Shown one piece after another: positions 8,841 through 17,020 of a stretch of DNA of 42,503 bases. Source of the DNA: Gammaproteobacteria bacterium UBA3498 (GTDB lineage: Bacteria; Pseudomonadota; Gammaproteobacteria; Pseudomonadales; Pseudohongiellaceae); NCBI GenBank assembly GCA_002377605.1, contig DFQD01000003.1, positions 1 to 42,503 of the forward strand, given 5' to 3'. The translations under genes and the position numbers were made by a program. The number at the start of each line of letters is the position of its first letter. Position 1 is the first letter of the stretch. The notes under the pieces were generated by a model. The model was not told where the DNA came from. It worked only from the letters and a program-made list of their open reading frames with translations, and made no database searches.

Positions 8841-9437
8841 TTACATATGGGGCGATGATGCAGTTGTATCCTCGCCTTTATTATTGTTGGTATCCCTCAG
8901 TTGTTTGCGCAATGAGCGTTTCGCTCGAGTGATTGCTGATTCCAAAGCTTTGACAGATACATTCATAATAGCAGCCGCATCCTTGTGGGAGAATCCAGAG
9001 TAGTGACACAAAGCTAGTGCGCTACGTTGATTCTCTGGCAAGTTATTGATCGCGTTTTTTAAAATCTGATCCTGTTGCGTTCGAGTTTCGCTTATTTCGT
9101 GACTCTCTTGCCAATCTCTTAGGTTTTCTATCGAATCTTCTCCTTCTTCAATATTTTCCAGTGTTTGAATACTTCCATGCTTTCTTAAGTAATCTATACA
9201 AAGGTTATGCGCGATTCGATGCAACCAGGTTGATAGTTTCGCTTTTTCCGGTTGCCACTTTTCAGCATTTATCCAAAGTTTTAAAAAAGTTTCCTGAGTT
9301 ATGTCTTCACTGTCTTTTTGATTTCCTAAAATTCTAAAAGCATAATGACTAATGGATGTGAGATGTTGTTTGACAATAGTCTGATAGGCGAATTGTTCAC
9401 CATTGCAAACTGCACGCATCAATTCTTCATCAGTCAT
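8841..9437 (-). CDS. ECF-type RNA polymerase sigma factor
   Basis: A 198-residue sigma-70 family protein with only regions 2 and 4. Region 2 shows AYQTIVKQHLTSISHYAFRILGNQKDSEDITQETFLKLW (16-55) and the -10-binding part STWLHRIAHNLCIDYLRK (69-86); region 4 is LPENQRSALALCHYSGFSHKDAAAIMNVSVKALESAITRAKRSLRK (133-178) with a helix-turn-helix. The 45-residue acidic linker between them is normal. It directs core polymerase to a dedicated regulon. The putative anti-sigma factor follows by 22 bases and the EF-hand gene precedes by 26, so all are likely co-transcribed and autoregulated. Confidence 0.93.
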   Translation of the reverse strand: MTDEELMRAVCNGEQFAYQTIVKQHLTSISHYAFRILGNQKDSEDITQETFLKLWINAEKWQPEKAKLSTWLHRIAHNLCIDYLRKHGSIQTLENIEEGEDSIENLRDWQESHEISETRTQQDQILKNAINNLPENQRSALALCHYSGFSHKDAAAIMNVSVKALESAITRAKRSLRKQLRDTNNNKGEDTTASSPHM

Positions 9438-9463
9438 TAAGTTAGGAGAATTAAAACTTCCTG

Positions 9464-10015
9464 TCAGATTGTAGGCAGTGATTGTCCTCCGTTCTGTCTG
9501 CTAGGTCCACCGCGACCTCCCGGCCCACGGTTTCGGCCGAACCCACCTCGGCGAGGCGGCTCCAATTCCTCGGCATTCAGTACGCCGTCACCATTACGAT
9601 CCATTCGGTCGAATGTGCCTTCCTGAAATTCTGCTAGAGTTACTATTTCATCGCCATCAGTATCAAAGGCATGAAATTGTTTTGTGATTCGCTCAACCAC
9701 GCGTTCTCGCATTCGTTCTCGACGCTCATTGTTTTCAATCGCATTCCCGCCTCTGCCCCTGGTTCCAGAGCGTGGCCCCCGCATTGGTCGAGCATTAAGA
9801 AATTCATCCAGAGTCAATACACCATTCTGATCTGTATCGAGCCTTGTCATCTCGTTAATGTCACTTTCCTGAAACTCGACGAAACTAATAATGCCATCTC
9901 CATTGCTGTCCAGGCTTTCCATGCTTGGCCGTTTCGGTGCACGCTCATCGGCCGCTAGGCTTGTACTGCAAATGCCTGAAAACACTATGCCAATAACGAG
10001 TCTTAATTTGTGCAT
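9464..10015 (-). CDS. Secreted EF-hand calcium-binding protein, four loops
   Basis: A 183-residue exported protein with a signal peptide cleaved near SLAA (about 21). Four canonical EF-hand loops are visible at about 36-47 (DSNGDGIISFVE), 60-71 (DTDQNGVLTLDE), 118-129 (DTDGDEIVTLAE) and 139-150 (DRNGDGVLNAEE), in two pairs separated by a basic, Arg-rich linker (77-112). The C-terminus is a Gly/Arg-rich low-complexity tail like the one on the Spy-like protein of the same operon. Bacterial EF-hand proteins of this kind bind calcium in the periplasm. As first gene of the sigma operon it may be a sensor or a target; neither is proven. Confidence 0.88.
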   Translation of the reverse strand: MHKLRLVIGIVFSGICSTSLAADERAPKRPSMESLDSNGDGIISFVEFQESDINEMTRLDTDQNGVLTLDEFLNARPMRGPRSGTRGRGGNAIENNERRERMRERVVERITKQFHAFDTDGDEIVTLAEFQEGTFDRMDRNGDGVLNAEELEPPRRGGFGRNRGPGGRGGPSRQNGGQSLPTI

Positions 10016-10161
10016 GCTATTTCTCCTGCATTGAAAAGTTAGCTATTTATCTATACGGAACAAACATGAAAAACCGTCGCCTTCTAGCTGGTTGATTTAG
10101 ATCGTTCCGTGTAAGCTTGTTCGTCCTCTAGCCTCATTTAAATAGAAGAACGGAGTAAAAT
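10016..10161. promoter_or_regulatory. Divergent promoter region with GGAAC motifs on both strands
   Basis: This 146-base gap lies between the ECF operon and the propeller gene. A 7-base inverted repeat, ACGGAAC at 10055-10061 and GTTCCGT at 10104-10110, puts a GGAAC, the usual -35 core of ECF promoters, on each strand. The minus-strand copy points toward the EF-hand/sigma operon. I cannot fix the matching -10 elements: on the plus strand GTC at 10076 is only 14 bases after GGAAC, which is short. Confidence 0.35.
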
Positions 10162-11079
10162 ATGACTCTGCGCAAGAATCTCATCACCTCAATTTTCGTA
10201 TTGGTCAGTCTGCAAGCAAATTTTGCTATTAGTCAGGGATATATAATGGATCCTAATTGGCCGAAACCGCTACCGGAAGGAATCGAATGGGGGCAGGTGC
10301 CAAATGTCACGATTGATGCCGAAGGGTTCATCTATGCATTTCATCGCTCTGACCCGCCGGTATTGAAATTTGACCCTGAAGGAAACTTGGTGGATTCGTT
10401 TGGAAGTGAAGTTTGGGTTACTACACCACATGGTTTTCGAATAACACCAGAAGGCAACACGATTTGGGCGACAGATTTCAATGCGCAACGTGGGCACACT
10501 ATTACAAAAATAGATACGAATGGACGTGTACTACAACGATTTGGAGCTCGAGGATTTAGTGGAGTAGGTCCTCATACTTTTAACGGCCCGGCGGATGTTG
10601 CTCAGGCTGAAGATGGTTCTTTCTTTGTCGCAGATGGACATTGGAATAATAGGGTTATTAAGTACGATGCAGATGGTCGGTACTTAATGGAGTGGGGTAA
10701 GAAAGGGACTGGTCCTGGAGAATTCAATCTTCCTCACACTATTGTGATTGACCGTCGTGGCAGAGTGTTAGTTGGTGACCGTGCCAATCTGCGTATTCAA
10801 ATCTTTACCCAAGAAGGTGAGTACATTACAGAATGGGATCAATTTGGCCGTCCCAGCGGCATGTTTATAGATCAGAATGACGTCCTTTATGTAGCCGACT
10901 ATCAGGAGCTCCGGGGAGTTATCTATGGTAGCGCAGAAGATGGAACAGTGATTGGTTTTGTCGAAGGTTCTGAGCCGGAAGGTATTGTTGTAGATGCAGA
11001 TGGCAATATATATACCGGAGAGGTAACCGGTGGCGAAGGAGGCGAAGGTCGCATAATTCGTAAATTTATCAAGCAGTAA
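10162..11079 (+). CDS. Secreted NHL-repeat six-bladed beta-propeller protein
   Basis: A 305-residue exported protein with a signal peptide ending near ISQ (about 25). Successive NHL-type strands are visible: PNVTIDAEGFIYAFHRSDPPVLKFD, PHGFRITPEGNTIWATDF, PADVAQAEDGSFFVADGHWNNRVIKYD, PHTIVIDRRGRVLVGDRANLRIQIF, PSGMFIDQNDVLYVADYQ and PEGIVVDADGNIYTGEV. This resembles the peptidyl-alpha-hydroxyglycine alpha-amidating lyase fold, and homologues are often annotated so, but I cannot confirm its zinc/calcium ligands or activity. The start has CGGAGT seven bases upstream. It is a single gene followed by a 9-bp hairpin, divergent from the ECF operon. Confidence 0.8.
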   Translation: MTLRKNLITSIFVLVSLQANFAISQGYIMDPNWPKPLPEGIEWGQVPNVTIDAEGFIYAFHRSDPPVLKFDPEGNLVDSFGSEVWVTTPHGFRITPEGNTIWATDFNAQRGHTITKIDTNGRVLQRFGARGFSGVGPHTFNGPADVAQAEDGSFFVADGHWNNRVIKYDADGRYLMEWGKKGTGPGEFNLPHTIVIDRRGRVLVGDRANLRIQIFTQEGEYITEWDQFGRPSGMFIDQNDVLYVADYQELRGVIYGSAEDGTVIGFVEGSEPEGIVVDADGNIYTGEVTGGEGGEGRIIRKFIKQ

Positions 11080-11088
11080 GCTGTCCAA

Positions 11089-11111
11089 CGGGTCTTCGTT
11101 TTGAAGACCCG
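11089..11111 (+). terminator. Hairpin after the NHL propeller gene
   Basis: CGGGTCTTC at 11089-11097 pairs perfectly with GAAGACCCG at 11103-11111 around a 5-base loop, ten bases after the propeller stop. No T-run follows, so it may stabilise the mRNA end or work with Rho rather than being a full intrinsic terminator. Confidence 0.6.
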
Positions 11112-11257
11112 ACCCAGTAATTCTGATAGAATCCCGCCTCTTTTTAGCCGTAATGCGTTCTTTGTAGTTTAGAGAAAAGAAAAGTCTGCTTTATTTGGCA
11201 AATCCCCACAAACTGTGAGTGATCAGAAACAATTGCTTCTGGGTAGATTGATTGGAT

Positions 11258-13144
11258 ATGGATTTAGGGGAAGAAAAATTAAACGAACACCACCTCGATG
11301 AAAAAGAAGTTGTAGATGTGGTGGTGCGCTTCGCCGGAGATTCGGGGGACGGCATGCAGCTTGCTGGAACTAATTTCACTCAGGCCACTGCGCTTTACGG
11401 TAACGACTTATCCACTTTCCCAGACTTTCCCGCGGAAATTCGAGCTCCTGTGGGCGCAACTTTTGGAGTCAGTGCGTTCCAGATTTATTTCGGAGCTGAA
11501 GATGTAACTACCGCAGGAGATTCTATCGATGTATTGGTAGCGATGAATCCGGCTGCACTGGTTACCAATCTTACGAATTTAATAGATGGCGGGCTAATAA
11601 TCATCGACAGCGGCGCTTTTACTCTAAAAAATTTGGCTAAAGCCAAATATGAAAGCAATCCATTAGAAGACGGCTCACTCGATGGCTTTAGAGTGTTATC
11701 CATCGATATCCATAAACAGGTCTTAGCGGCAGTTGAACCTTTCGGCTTAAGTCACAAAGAAGCTCTGCGCTGCAAAAACATGTGGGCATTGGGATTGGTC
11801 ATGTGGCTTTTCGATCGTGATCGTAGCTCCACTACAAAAAATCTTAAAACGAAGTTTGCCAATAAACCTACCATTGCGGATTCAAACATTGCAGCATTGA
11901 ATGCAGGACATGCTTACGGAGAAACAGCAGAACTACCTGCAGGGATTCATGTCTATAAAGTTCCTAAAGCGAAAGTTGCGCCCGGTACCTATAGAAACAT
12001 CACTGGTACACAGGCTTTAGCCTGGGGCTTGATTGCTGGGTCTGAATTGGCAGATATTGATCTGTTATTTGCATCTTATCCAATCACACCAGCATCAAAT
12101 CTCCTTCATGAACTGGCGACCCGCAAAGAATTTCGAGTTAACACATTTCAGGCGGAGGACGAAATCGCTGCAGTTTGTGCTGCGGTCGGTGCTTCATTCG
12201 CTGGATCGTTGGGTATTACCTCCAGTGCCGGGCCTGGTATTGCTTTGAAAGCTGAAGGCATGGCGCTTGCTGCGGCAGCAGAATTACCATTGGTTGTGGT
12301 CAACACGCAAAGAGGTGGGCCTTCTACTGGACTACCTACTAAAACAGAGCAGTCTGATTTTAATATGGCCATGTATGGCCGCCATGGCGACGCACCAATT
12401 CCCGTGATAGCCGCATCTACTTCTGTTGAATGTTTCGATGTTGCGATGGAAGCAGTGCGCTTAGCAGTCAAATACATGACGCCGGTTATGTTGTTATCCG
12501 ATGGCTATTTGGCGAATGCAGCCGAGCCCTGGAAAATCCCGCAAGCGGATTCTCTTCCTTCTTTTACCGTTACTCATTACGACGATCCCGCAGATTTCAA
12601 TCCTTCGATTCGTAATGAAGAAACTCTCGCTAGAGTTTGGGCAAAGCCAGGCACTCCAGGAATGGAACATCGCATCGGAGGCATTGAGCGTAGTTACGAT
12701 ACAGGGAATATCTCTTACGATCCAACCAACCACCAGAAGATGACTGAGTTGCGCAGAGCGAAAGTCGATGGCATTGCCAAAGACATTCCGTTACAGGAAG
12801 TTTGTTATGGTAATGACAGAGGAAAACTCGCAGTAGTAGGCTGGGGTTCTACTTTTGGGGCAATTCATCAGGCAGTTAAGCGCGCAGTAGCAGAAGGATT
12901 AGATGTATCACATATTCATGTCCGTTATCTTTCGCCTTTGCCGCGCAATTTAGGAGAGCTACTCTCAAATTTTGAAGCGATCATTATCCCGGAAATGAAT
13001 ACTGGACAATTTATTAAGCTGATTAGGTCTGAATTCTTAGTTGACGCGGAAGGAGTTAACAAAATCGCTGGCCAACCTTTCAAGATTGGCGAAATTTTGT
13101 CAGCCATACATAAAAAGTTTAAAGAGATAAGGGAGGAGGTATGA
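11258..13144 (+). CDS. korA: 2-oxoacid:ferredoxin oxidoreductase subunit alpha (2-oxoglutarate type), gamma-alpha fusion
   Basis: Large subunit of a CoA-dependent 2-oxoacid:ferredoxin oxidoreductase, which oxidatively decarboxylates a 2-oxoacid to its acyl-CoA and reduces ferredoxin. The N-terminal gamma domain (about 20-190) begins VVVRFAGDSGDGMQLAG; the pyrimidine-binding alpha domain follows with ALAWGLIAGSELA, YPITPASNLLHEL, FQAEDEIAAVCAAVGASFAG and TSSAGPGIALKAEG. The C-terminal part (GKLAVVGWGSTFGAIHQAV ... PEMNTGQF) is the beta-oxoacid domain II. The two-subunit layout and the korB partner favour 2-oxoglutarate over pyruvate. Start: ATG 11258, with TTG 11252 a two-codon-longer option. 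It overlaps korB by ATGA, preceded by a strong GGAGGAGG. Confidence 0.92.
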   Translation: MDLGEEKLNEHHLDEKEVVDVVVRFAGDSGDGMQLAGTNFTQATALYGNDLSTFPDFPAEIRAPVGATFGVSAFQIYFGAEDVTTAGDSIDVLVAMNPAALVTNLTNLIDGGLIIIDSGAFTLKNLAKAKYESNPLEDGSLDGFRVLSIDIHKQVLAAVEPFGLSHKEALRCKNMWALGLVMWLFDRDRSSTTKNLKTKFANKPTIADSNIAALNAGHAYGETAELPAGIHVYKVPKAKVAPGTYRNITGTQALAWGLIAGSELADIDLLFASYPITPASNLLHELATRKEFRVNTFQAEDEIAAVCAAVGASFAGSLGITSSAGPGIALKAEGMALAAAAELPLVVVNTQRGGPSTGLPTKTEQSDFNMAMYGRHGDAPIPVIAASTSVECFDVAMEAVRLAVKYMTPVMLLSDGYLANAAEPWKIPQADSLPSFTVTHYDDPADFNPSIRNEETLARVWAKPGTPGMEHRIGGIERSYDTGNISYDPTNHQKMTELRRAKVDGIAKDIPLQEVCYGNDRGKLAVVGWGSTFGAIHQAVKRAVAEGLDVSHIHVRYLSPLPRNLGELLSNFEAIIIPEMNTGQFIKLIRSEFLVDAEGVNKIAGQPFKIGEILSAIHKKFKEIREEV

Positions 13145-14148
13145 ATCAGGCGCTTCCCACATTAACCCTTAAAGACTTTGCTTCAGACCAGGAAGTTCGT
13201 TGGTGTCCCGGCTGCGGCGACTACGCAATTCTTAAGGCGATTCAGAAATTAATGCCTGATCTGGATACTCCAAAAGAGAACCAGGTTTTTGTTTCTGGCA
13301 TTGGTTGCTCTTCCCGTTTTCCCTATTACATGAATACGTTTGGTTTTCATACCATTCATGGTCGTGCTCCGGCCATTGCCACTGGAGTTAAGCTTGCGAA
13401 CCCTGAATTAGATGTATGGGTTATTACCGGTGATGGAGACGGTTTTAGTATTGGTGGCAATCACATGATGCATGTTTTACGCCGCAATGTTGATCTGCAG
13501 ATACTCTTGTTCAATAACGAAATTTACGGATTAACGAAAGGGCAATACTCCCCAACTTCTCAAGTTGGCATCCGTTCACCATCCTCTCCAACTGGTTCAA
13601 TCGATTCTCCTTTATCGCCCTGTTTGGTTGCCTTGGGATCTGGAGGTGCTTTTATTGCTCGATCAATCGATACCGAAGCGAGGCACCTAACAGAAGTCGT
13701 TAAGCGTGGACATGAGCATCGTGGCGCTGCCTTCGTAGAAATTTTGCAGAACTGTCCAATTTACAATGATGGAATCTTCGAGAAAGTAAAAGACAAAAAA
13801 GTTGCGCCAGATTTTCGCGTTGAAGTTGTTCATGGAGAGCCCCTCACGTTCGGCAAGGAAAATGAAAAGGGAATTACGCTGAATCGCACCAGTCTGCAAT
13901 TAGAAGTAGTTTCTGTTGAAGGTAATGAGGACAGACTTTTGATTCATGACGAAACCAATAAAACCCAGGCGCAACTCGTCGCTGCAATGGCGGGCCCAGA
14001 TTTTCCAGTAGCTGTTGGCGTGCTTTATCATGAAGAAAAAGCGTTATTCATTGATGATACACAGACTCAGGTAGAAAAAGCACGAAGCATCAAAAAAAGC
14101 TCGTTAGAGGAACTACTTAATAGCGGCCATACTTGGGAAGTCGATTAG
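13141..14148 (+). CDS. korB: 2-oxoacid:ferredoxin oxidoreductase subunit beta (2-oxoglutarate type)
   Basis: Thiamine-diphosphate-binding subunit partnering KorA, 335 residues. WCPGCGDYAIL (21-31, Cys22/Cys25), the ISGIGCSSRF-like loop VSGIGCSSRF (51-60), the HGRAPAIATG active-site stretch (73-82) and the diphosphate motif GDGDGFSIGGNH (97-108) to NNEIYGLTKGQYSPTS (125-140) are all present. Electrons pass to ferredoxin through an iron-sulfur cluster in this subunit; no ferredoxin gene lies beside it here. Its ATG overlaps the korA stop, so the two are made in step. A gap of about 390 bases follows. Confidence 0.93.
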   Translation: MNQALPTLTLKDFASDQEVRWCPGCGDYAILKAIQKLMPDLDTPKENQVFVSGIGCSSRFPYYMNTFGFHTIHGRAPAIATGVKLANPELDVWVITGDGDGFSIGGNHMMHVLRRNVDLQILLFNNEIYGLTKGQYSPTSQVGIRSPSSPTGSIDSPLSPCLVALGSGGAFIARSIDTEARHLTEVVKRGHEHRGAAFVEILQNCPIYNDGIFEKVKDKKVAPDFRVEVVHGEPLTFGKENEKGITLNRTSLQLEVVSVEGNEDRLLIHDETNKTQAQLVAAMAGPDFPVAVGVLYHEEKALFIDDTQTQVEKARSIKKSSLEELLNSGHTWEVD

Positions 14149-14539
14149 TTAGTAAGTTCACTTGAATACAACGACAATCAAATTTCTGTAATAAAGTTAC
14201 CGCTAAAGTCTCCTTTATTATTTCCGCTGGAATAAATAGTCGCAAATTTTACGGATTATCACTGCTTTCGCTGACAACGAAGTTTTACTACTTGTTCGAG
14301 ATTTGGGACAAGGCAGTTCTGAAATATGCGTTCCCACTTAACACCCTTCTTTTTATCGACTTTTCTTTGGTTCGCAACGAGGAATATTAGCTAATGCCCA
14401 TGGCGGTATCGGCTATGAAGTCATTTGCATTGGCAACTAAAAAATCGTAATTCTAATCTCATTTGATGCCTTTTAAACCGCCGTATACAGTAATTCGGAT
14501 ATTTGCTACGCTCGATGCAAATATGCCCCGGAGAGCGCC
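14149..14539. other. 391-base gap between korB and the Tat/GMC pair
   Basis: I read all six frames here and see no convincing gene and no recognisable RNA. It should hold the korAB transcript end and the promoter of the dehydrogenase pair. The only clear signal is GGAG at 14530-14533 in front of the ATG at 14540. A weak TTGATG...TATACA pair near 14463-14489 has a 15-base spacer and is not reliable. Confidence 0.5.
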
Positions 14540-15286
14540 ATGGCACGGAAAAATCCGATTAAAAACAATGATAAACAAACAGTGGATCAACCATTAGATC
14601 CATCTAGAAGAAATCTTTTAAAGAGTGCCAGTATAGTCGGCGCTGCAGCCGTCGGAAGCGGAGCGGCGAGAAATGTAATTGCTCAAGATTCTCCTCAATC
14701 AAGTGCTACCTCTAGTCCGATTACTCGAGAAGCTTTAGAAGTTCTCACCGCTGAAGAAGCCGAAACTCTTGAAGCGATTTGCGACTGTTTAATTCCTTCT
14801 GATGCAAATGGTCCTGGTGCTTATGAGGCCAGGGCTGTTCATTACATCGATCGTGCTCTTGCTAGTCACAATAAGACTGTTCGGGAAAATTACATGGTCA
14901 GTCTAGAAGCCATTAACAACTATTCGAAGCAAACTCGTGGCGAACCTTTCTACCGCCTAATAAAGGACCACCAAAATTCAATTTTGGCAGGCGTGCAATC
15001 CAATAAAGTGCAAGGTTGTGTACCTAGTGGTAGCGGGTTTTTTAATATGGTGCGCAACCATACTATTGATGGAACTTTTTGTGATCCCTATTACGGTGGT
15101 AATCAGAACTTTGTCGGTTGGGACATGATTCGCTATCCGGGTATTCGTTTAAGCGCTTCTGAAACCGATATCGCCCAAGGTGCTGCATTGGAACCAAATC
15201 ACCAGTCTGCCTACGACCATGACACCTACACAAAAATGGCGAGCAATATGGCCATGAATCAAAGAGGAGGTAAAGGCAATGTCTAA
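14540..15286 (+). CDS. Gluconate 2-dehydrogenase subunit 3 family protein, Tat-exported
   Basis: A 248-residue small subunit of membrane/periplasmic GMC dehydrogenases. A twin-arginine signal is clear: SRRNLLKSASIVGAAAVGSG with Arg23-Arg24, cleaved near VIAQ. The mature part has the family opening LTAEEAETLEAICDCLIPSD, followed by ARAVHYIDRAL and a C-terminal region with DGTFCDPYYGGNQNFVGWDMIRYPG, the usual end of subunit 3. In this family the small subunit carries or stabilises the flavoprotein during Tat export. Its end overlaps the GMC gene by eight bases. No cytochrome c subunit is encoded next to it. Confidence 0.9.
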   Translation: MARKNPIKNNDKQTVDQPLDPSRRNLLKSASIVGAAAVGSGAARNVIAQDSPQSSATSSPITREALEVLTAEEAETLEAICDCLIPSDANGPGAYEARAVHYIDRALASHNKTVRENYMVSLEAINNYSKQTRGEPFYRLIKDHQNSILAGVQSNKVQGCVPSGSGFFNMVRNHTIDGTFCDPYYGGNQNFVGWDMIRYPGIRLSASETDIAQGAALEPNHQSAYDHDTYTKMASNMAMNQRGGKGNV

Positions 15287-16982
15287 AAACCTTCCTAAAA
15301 CTGATGTCGTAATTGTAGGAATGGGAGCAGCCGGCGGAGTAGCAGCGCTGCCATTGACCAATGCTGGATTAAAAGTAATAGGAATCGAAGCTGGTGGTTG
15401 GTTAAGTCCGCGAGATTTTGCACCAGACGAACTACGTAATGGTGCCCGCAACTGGCCTCAGGCTGTGCAAAAAGCAGCAACTGAGGCGCCGACTGTACGC
15501 GCAACATCTGATCAGAAAGCAGTGCAAGGTGGACATCCTATGATGAACGCAGTTGGCGGAACCAGTATGCACTATTGGGCACAAAGTTGGCGATTGAATC
15601 CCTGGGATTTTAAAGTAGTCAGTGCAACGCGAGAGCGTTATGGTGCCGAACGCATTCCTGCAGACTCAACTGTTGAAGATTGGCCGTTTGGTTACGAGGA
15701 ACTAGAGCCTTATTATGAAAAAGTTGAGCATGCTGTAGGTATTTCCGGTCAGGCGGGGAATGTACAAGGCAGGATTAACAACGAAGGAAATATATTTGAA
15801 GGTGAGCGCCAAAACGAATATCCAATGCGTCCTCTTCGTGCTTCGCCATTCACGGATTTAATGGGAGAGGCTGCGCGACGCTTAGATTGGAATCCGTTTC
15901 AGGGACCTGCGGCGATTACTAGTGAACTTTATGACGGTAGACCGCCTTGTCAGTATCATGGCTTTTGTAATAAGGGTGGTTGTCATGTCCGTTCTAAAAG
16001 TTCGACGGCTTTTACTACGATTCCAAAGGCAGTCGATACCGGTAATTTGGATGTAGTCACTTACGCAAGAGTTACCAACATTGTTGCTGATCATGATGGC
16101 AAAGTGACTGGTGTGGACTATGTCAGAGGCAATGAAACTTTTTTCCAACCTGCGGACGTTGTGTTGGTTGCGAGCTACGCCTATGAAAATGTGCGTTTAT
16201 TGCAATTATCCAAGTCGCGCGCTTTTCCTAATGGGCTATCTAATAATGCCGGACAAGTGGGCAAACACTATCTAAGTCATCATCAAGGTTCTCCAGTTAT
16301 TGCCTTGTTCCAGCGAGATTTACACAACTGGTACGGATTACCTGCTCAGGGTGTGGCGATTGATGATTGGGCTGATGATAATTTCGATCACGAGGGCTTA
16401 GATTTTATCGGTGGCGCAAACCTTTGGGTGCATACAGATAGAAAGCCCATGGGTGCTGCGAAAATGAGCACCTTTGGCCTGGTTCGCAATTGGGGATCGG
16501 AATGGAAGAAATTCATTATGGAAAACGCCGACCGTTCAAACATGGCTTACATCCAAAAGACGACATTTCCCTATGAAGGAAACTACTTAGATCTAGATCC
16601 AAACGTGAAAGATTCAATGGGTTTTCCTGTTACGCGTATCACTGCACGTTATCGAGAAAACGAATTACGGATTGCAGAATTCTCTCAGGACAAGATGGAA
16701 GAATGGTATCGTGAGGCCGGAGCTATTGAGGTACAAAGAACAGGATTGGGTAACGCAATGAGTGCGTCTACGCACGCCTATGGTGGTACGCGTATGGGAA
16801 ACAATAGTGAAACCAATGTTGTGAATAGCTGGGGTTTTTCCCATGAAATTCCGAACCTTGGCGTTCTTGGTGCTTCGGTTATGGGAACCAGTGGTGCGAG
16901 GAATCCGACCTTAACTGTTCAGGCCTTGTCCTGGCGAACGGCGGAATACTTAGCGAGCAATTGGCGTTCGATTGCCGGATAA
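15279..16982 (+). CDS. GMC family oxidoreductase (flavoprotein dehydrogenase subunit)
   Basis: A 567-residue FAD enzyme oxidising an alcohol or sugar group. The Rossmann motif is VVIVGMGAAGGVAALPL (10-26) with the FAD-ribose acidic residue Glu37. The middle has GGTSMHYWAQSWRL and the Cys-containing CQYHGFCNKGGCHVRSKS typical of gluconate/2-keto-gluconate dehydrogenase-like GMC proteins. The catalytic His-Asn pair is likely His499 (STHAYGGTRMG) and Asn542 (GARNPTLTVQALSWRTAEYL). It has no signal of its own, fitting export together with the Tat-signal subunit 3 encoded just before. Substrate unknown. Confidence 0.92.
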   Translation: MSKNLPKTDVVIVGMGAAGGVAALPLTNAGLKVIGIEAGGWLSPRDFAPDELRNGARNWPQAVQKAATEAPTVRATSDQKAVQGGHPMMNAVGGTSMHYWAQSWRLNPWDFKVVSATRERYGAERIPADSTVEDWPFGYEELEPYYEKVEHAVGISGQAGNVQGRINNEGNIFEGERQNEYPMRPLRASPFTDLMGEAARRLDWNPFQGPAAITSELYDGRPPCQYHGFCNKGGCHVRSKSSTAFTTIPKAVDTGNLDVVTYARVTNIVADHDGKVTGVDYVRGNETFFQPADVVLVASYAYENVRLLQLSKSRAFPNGLSNNAGQVGKHYLSHHQGSPVIALFQRDLHNWYGLPAQGVAIDDWADDNFDHEGLDFIGGANLWVHTDRKPMGAAKMSTFGLVRNWGSEWKKFIMENADRSNMAYIQKTTFPYEGNYLDLDPNVKDSMGFPVTRITARYRENELRIAEFSQDKMEEWYREAGAIEVQRTGLGNAMSASTHAYGGTRMGNNSETNVVNSWGFSHEIPNLGVLGASVMGTSGARNPTLTVQALSWRTAEYLASNWRSIAG

Positions 16983-17020
16983 AAAACGCAATTTAATCCT
17001 TACAAGCATAGTCGTCATCT

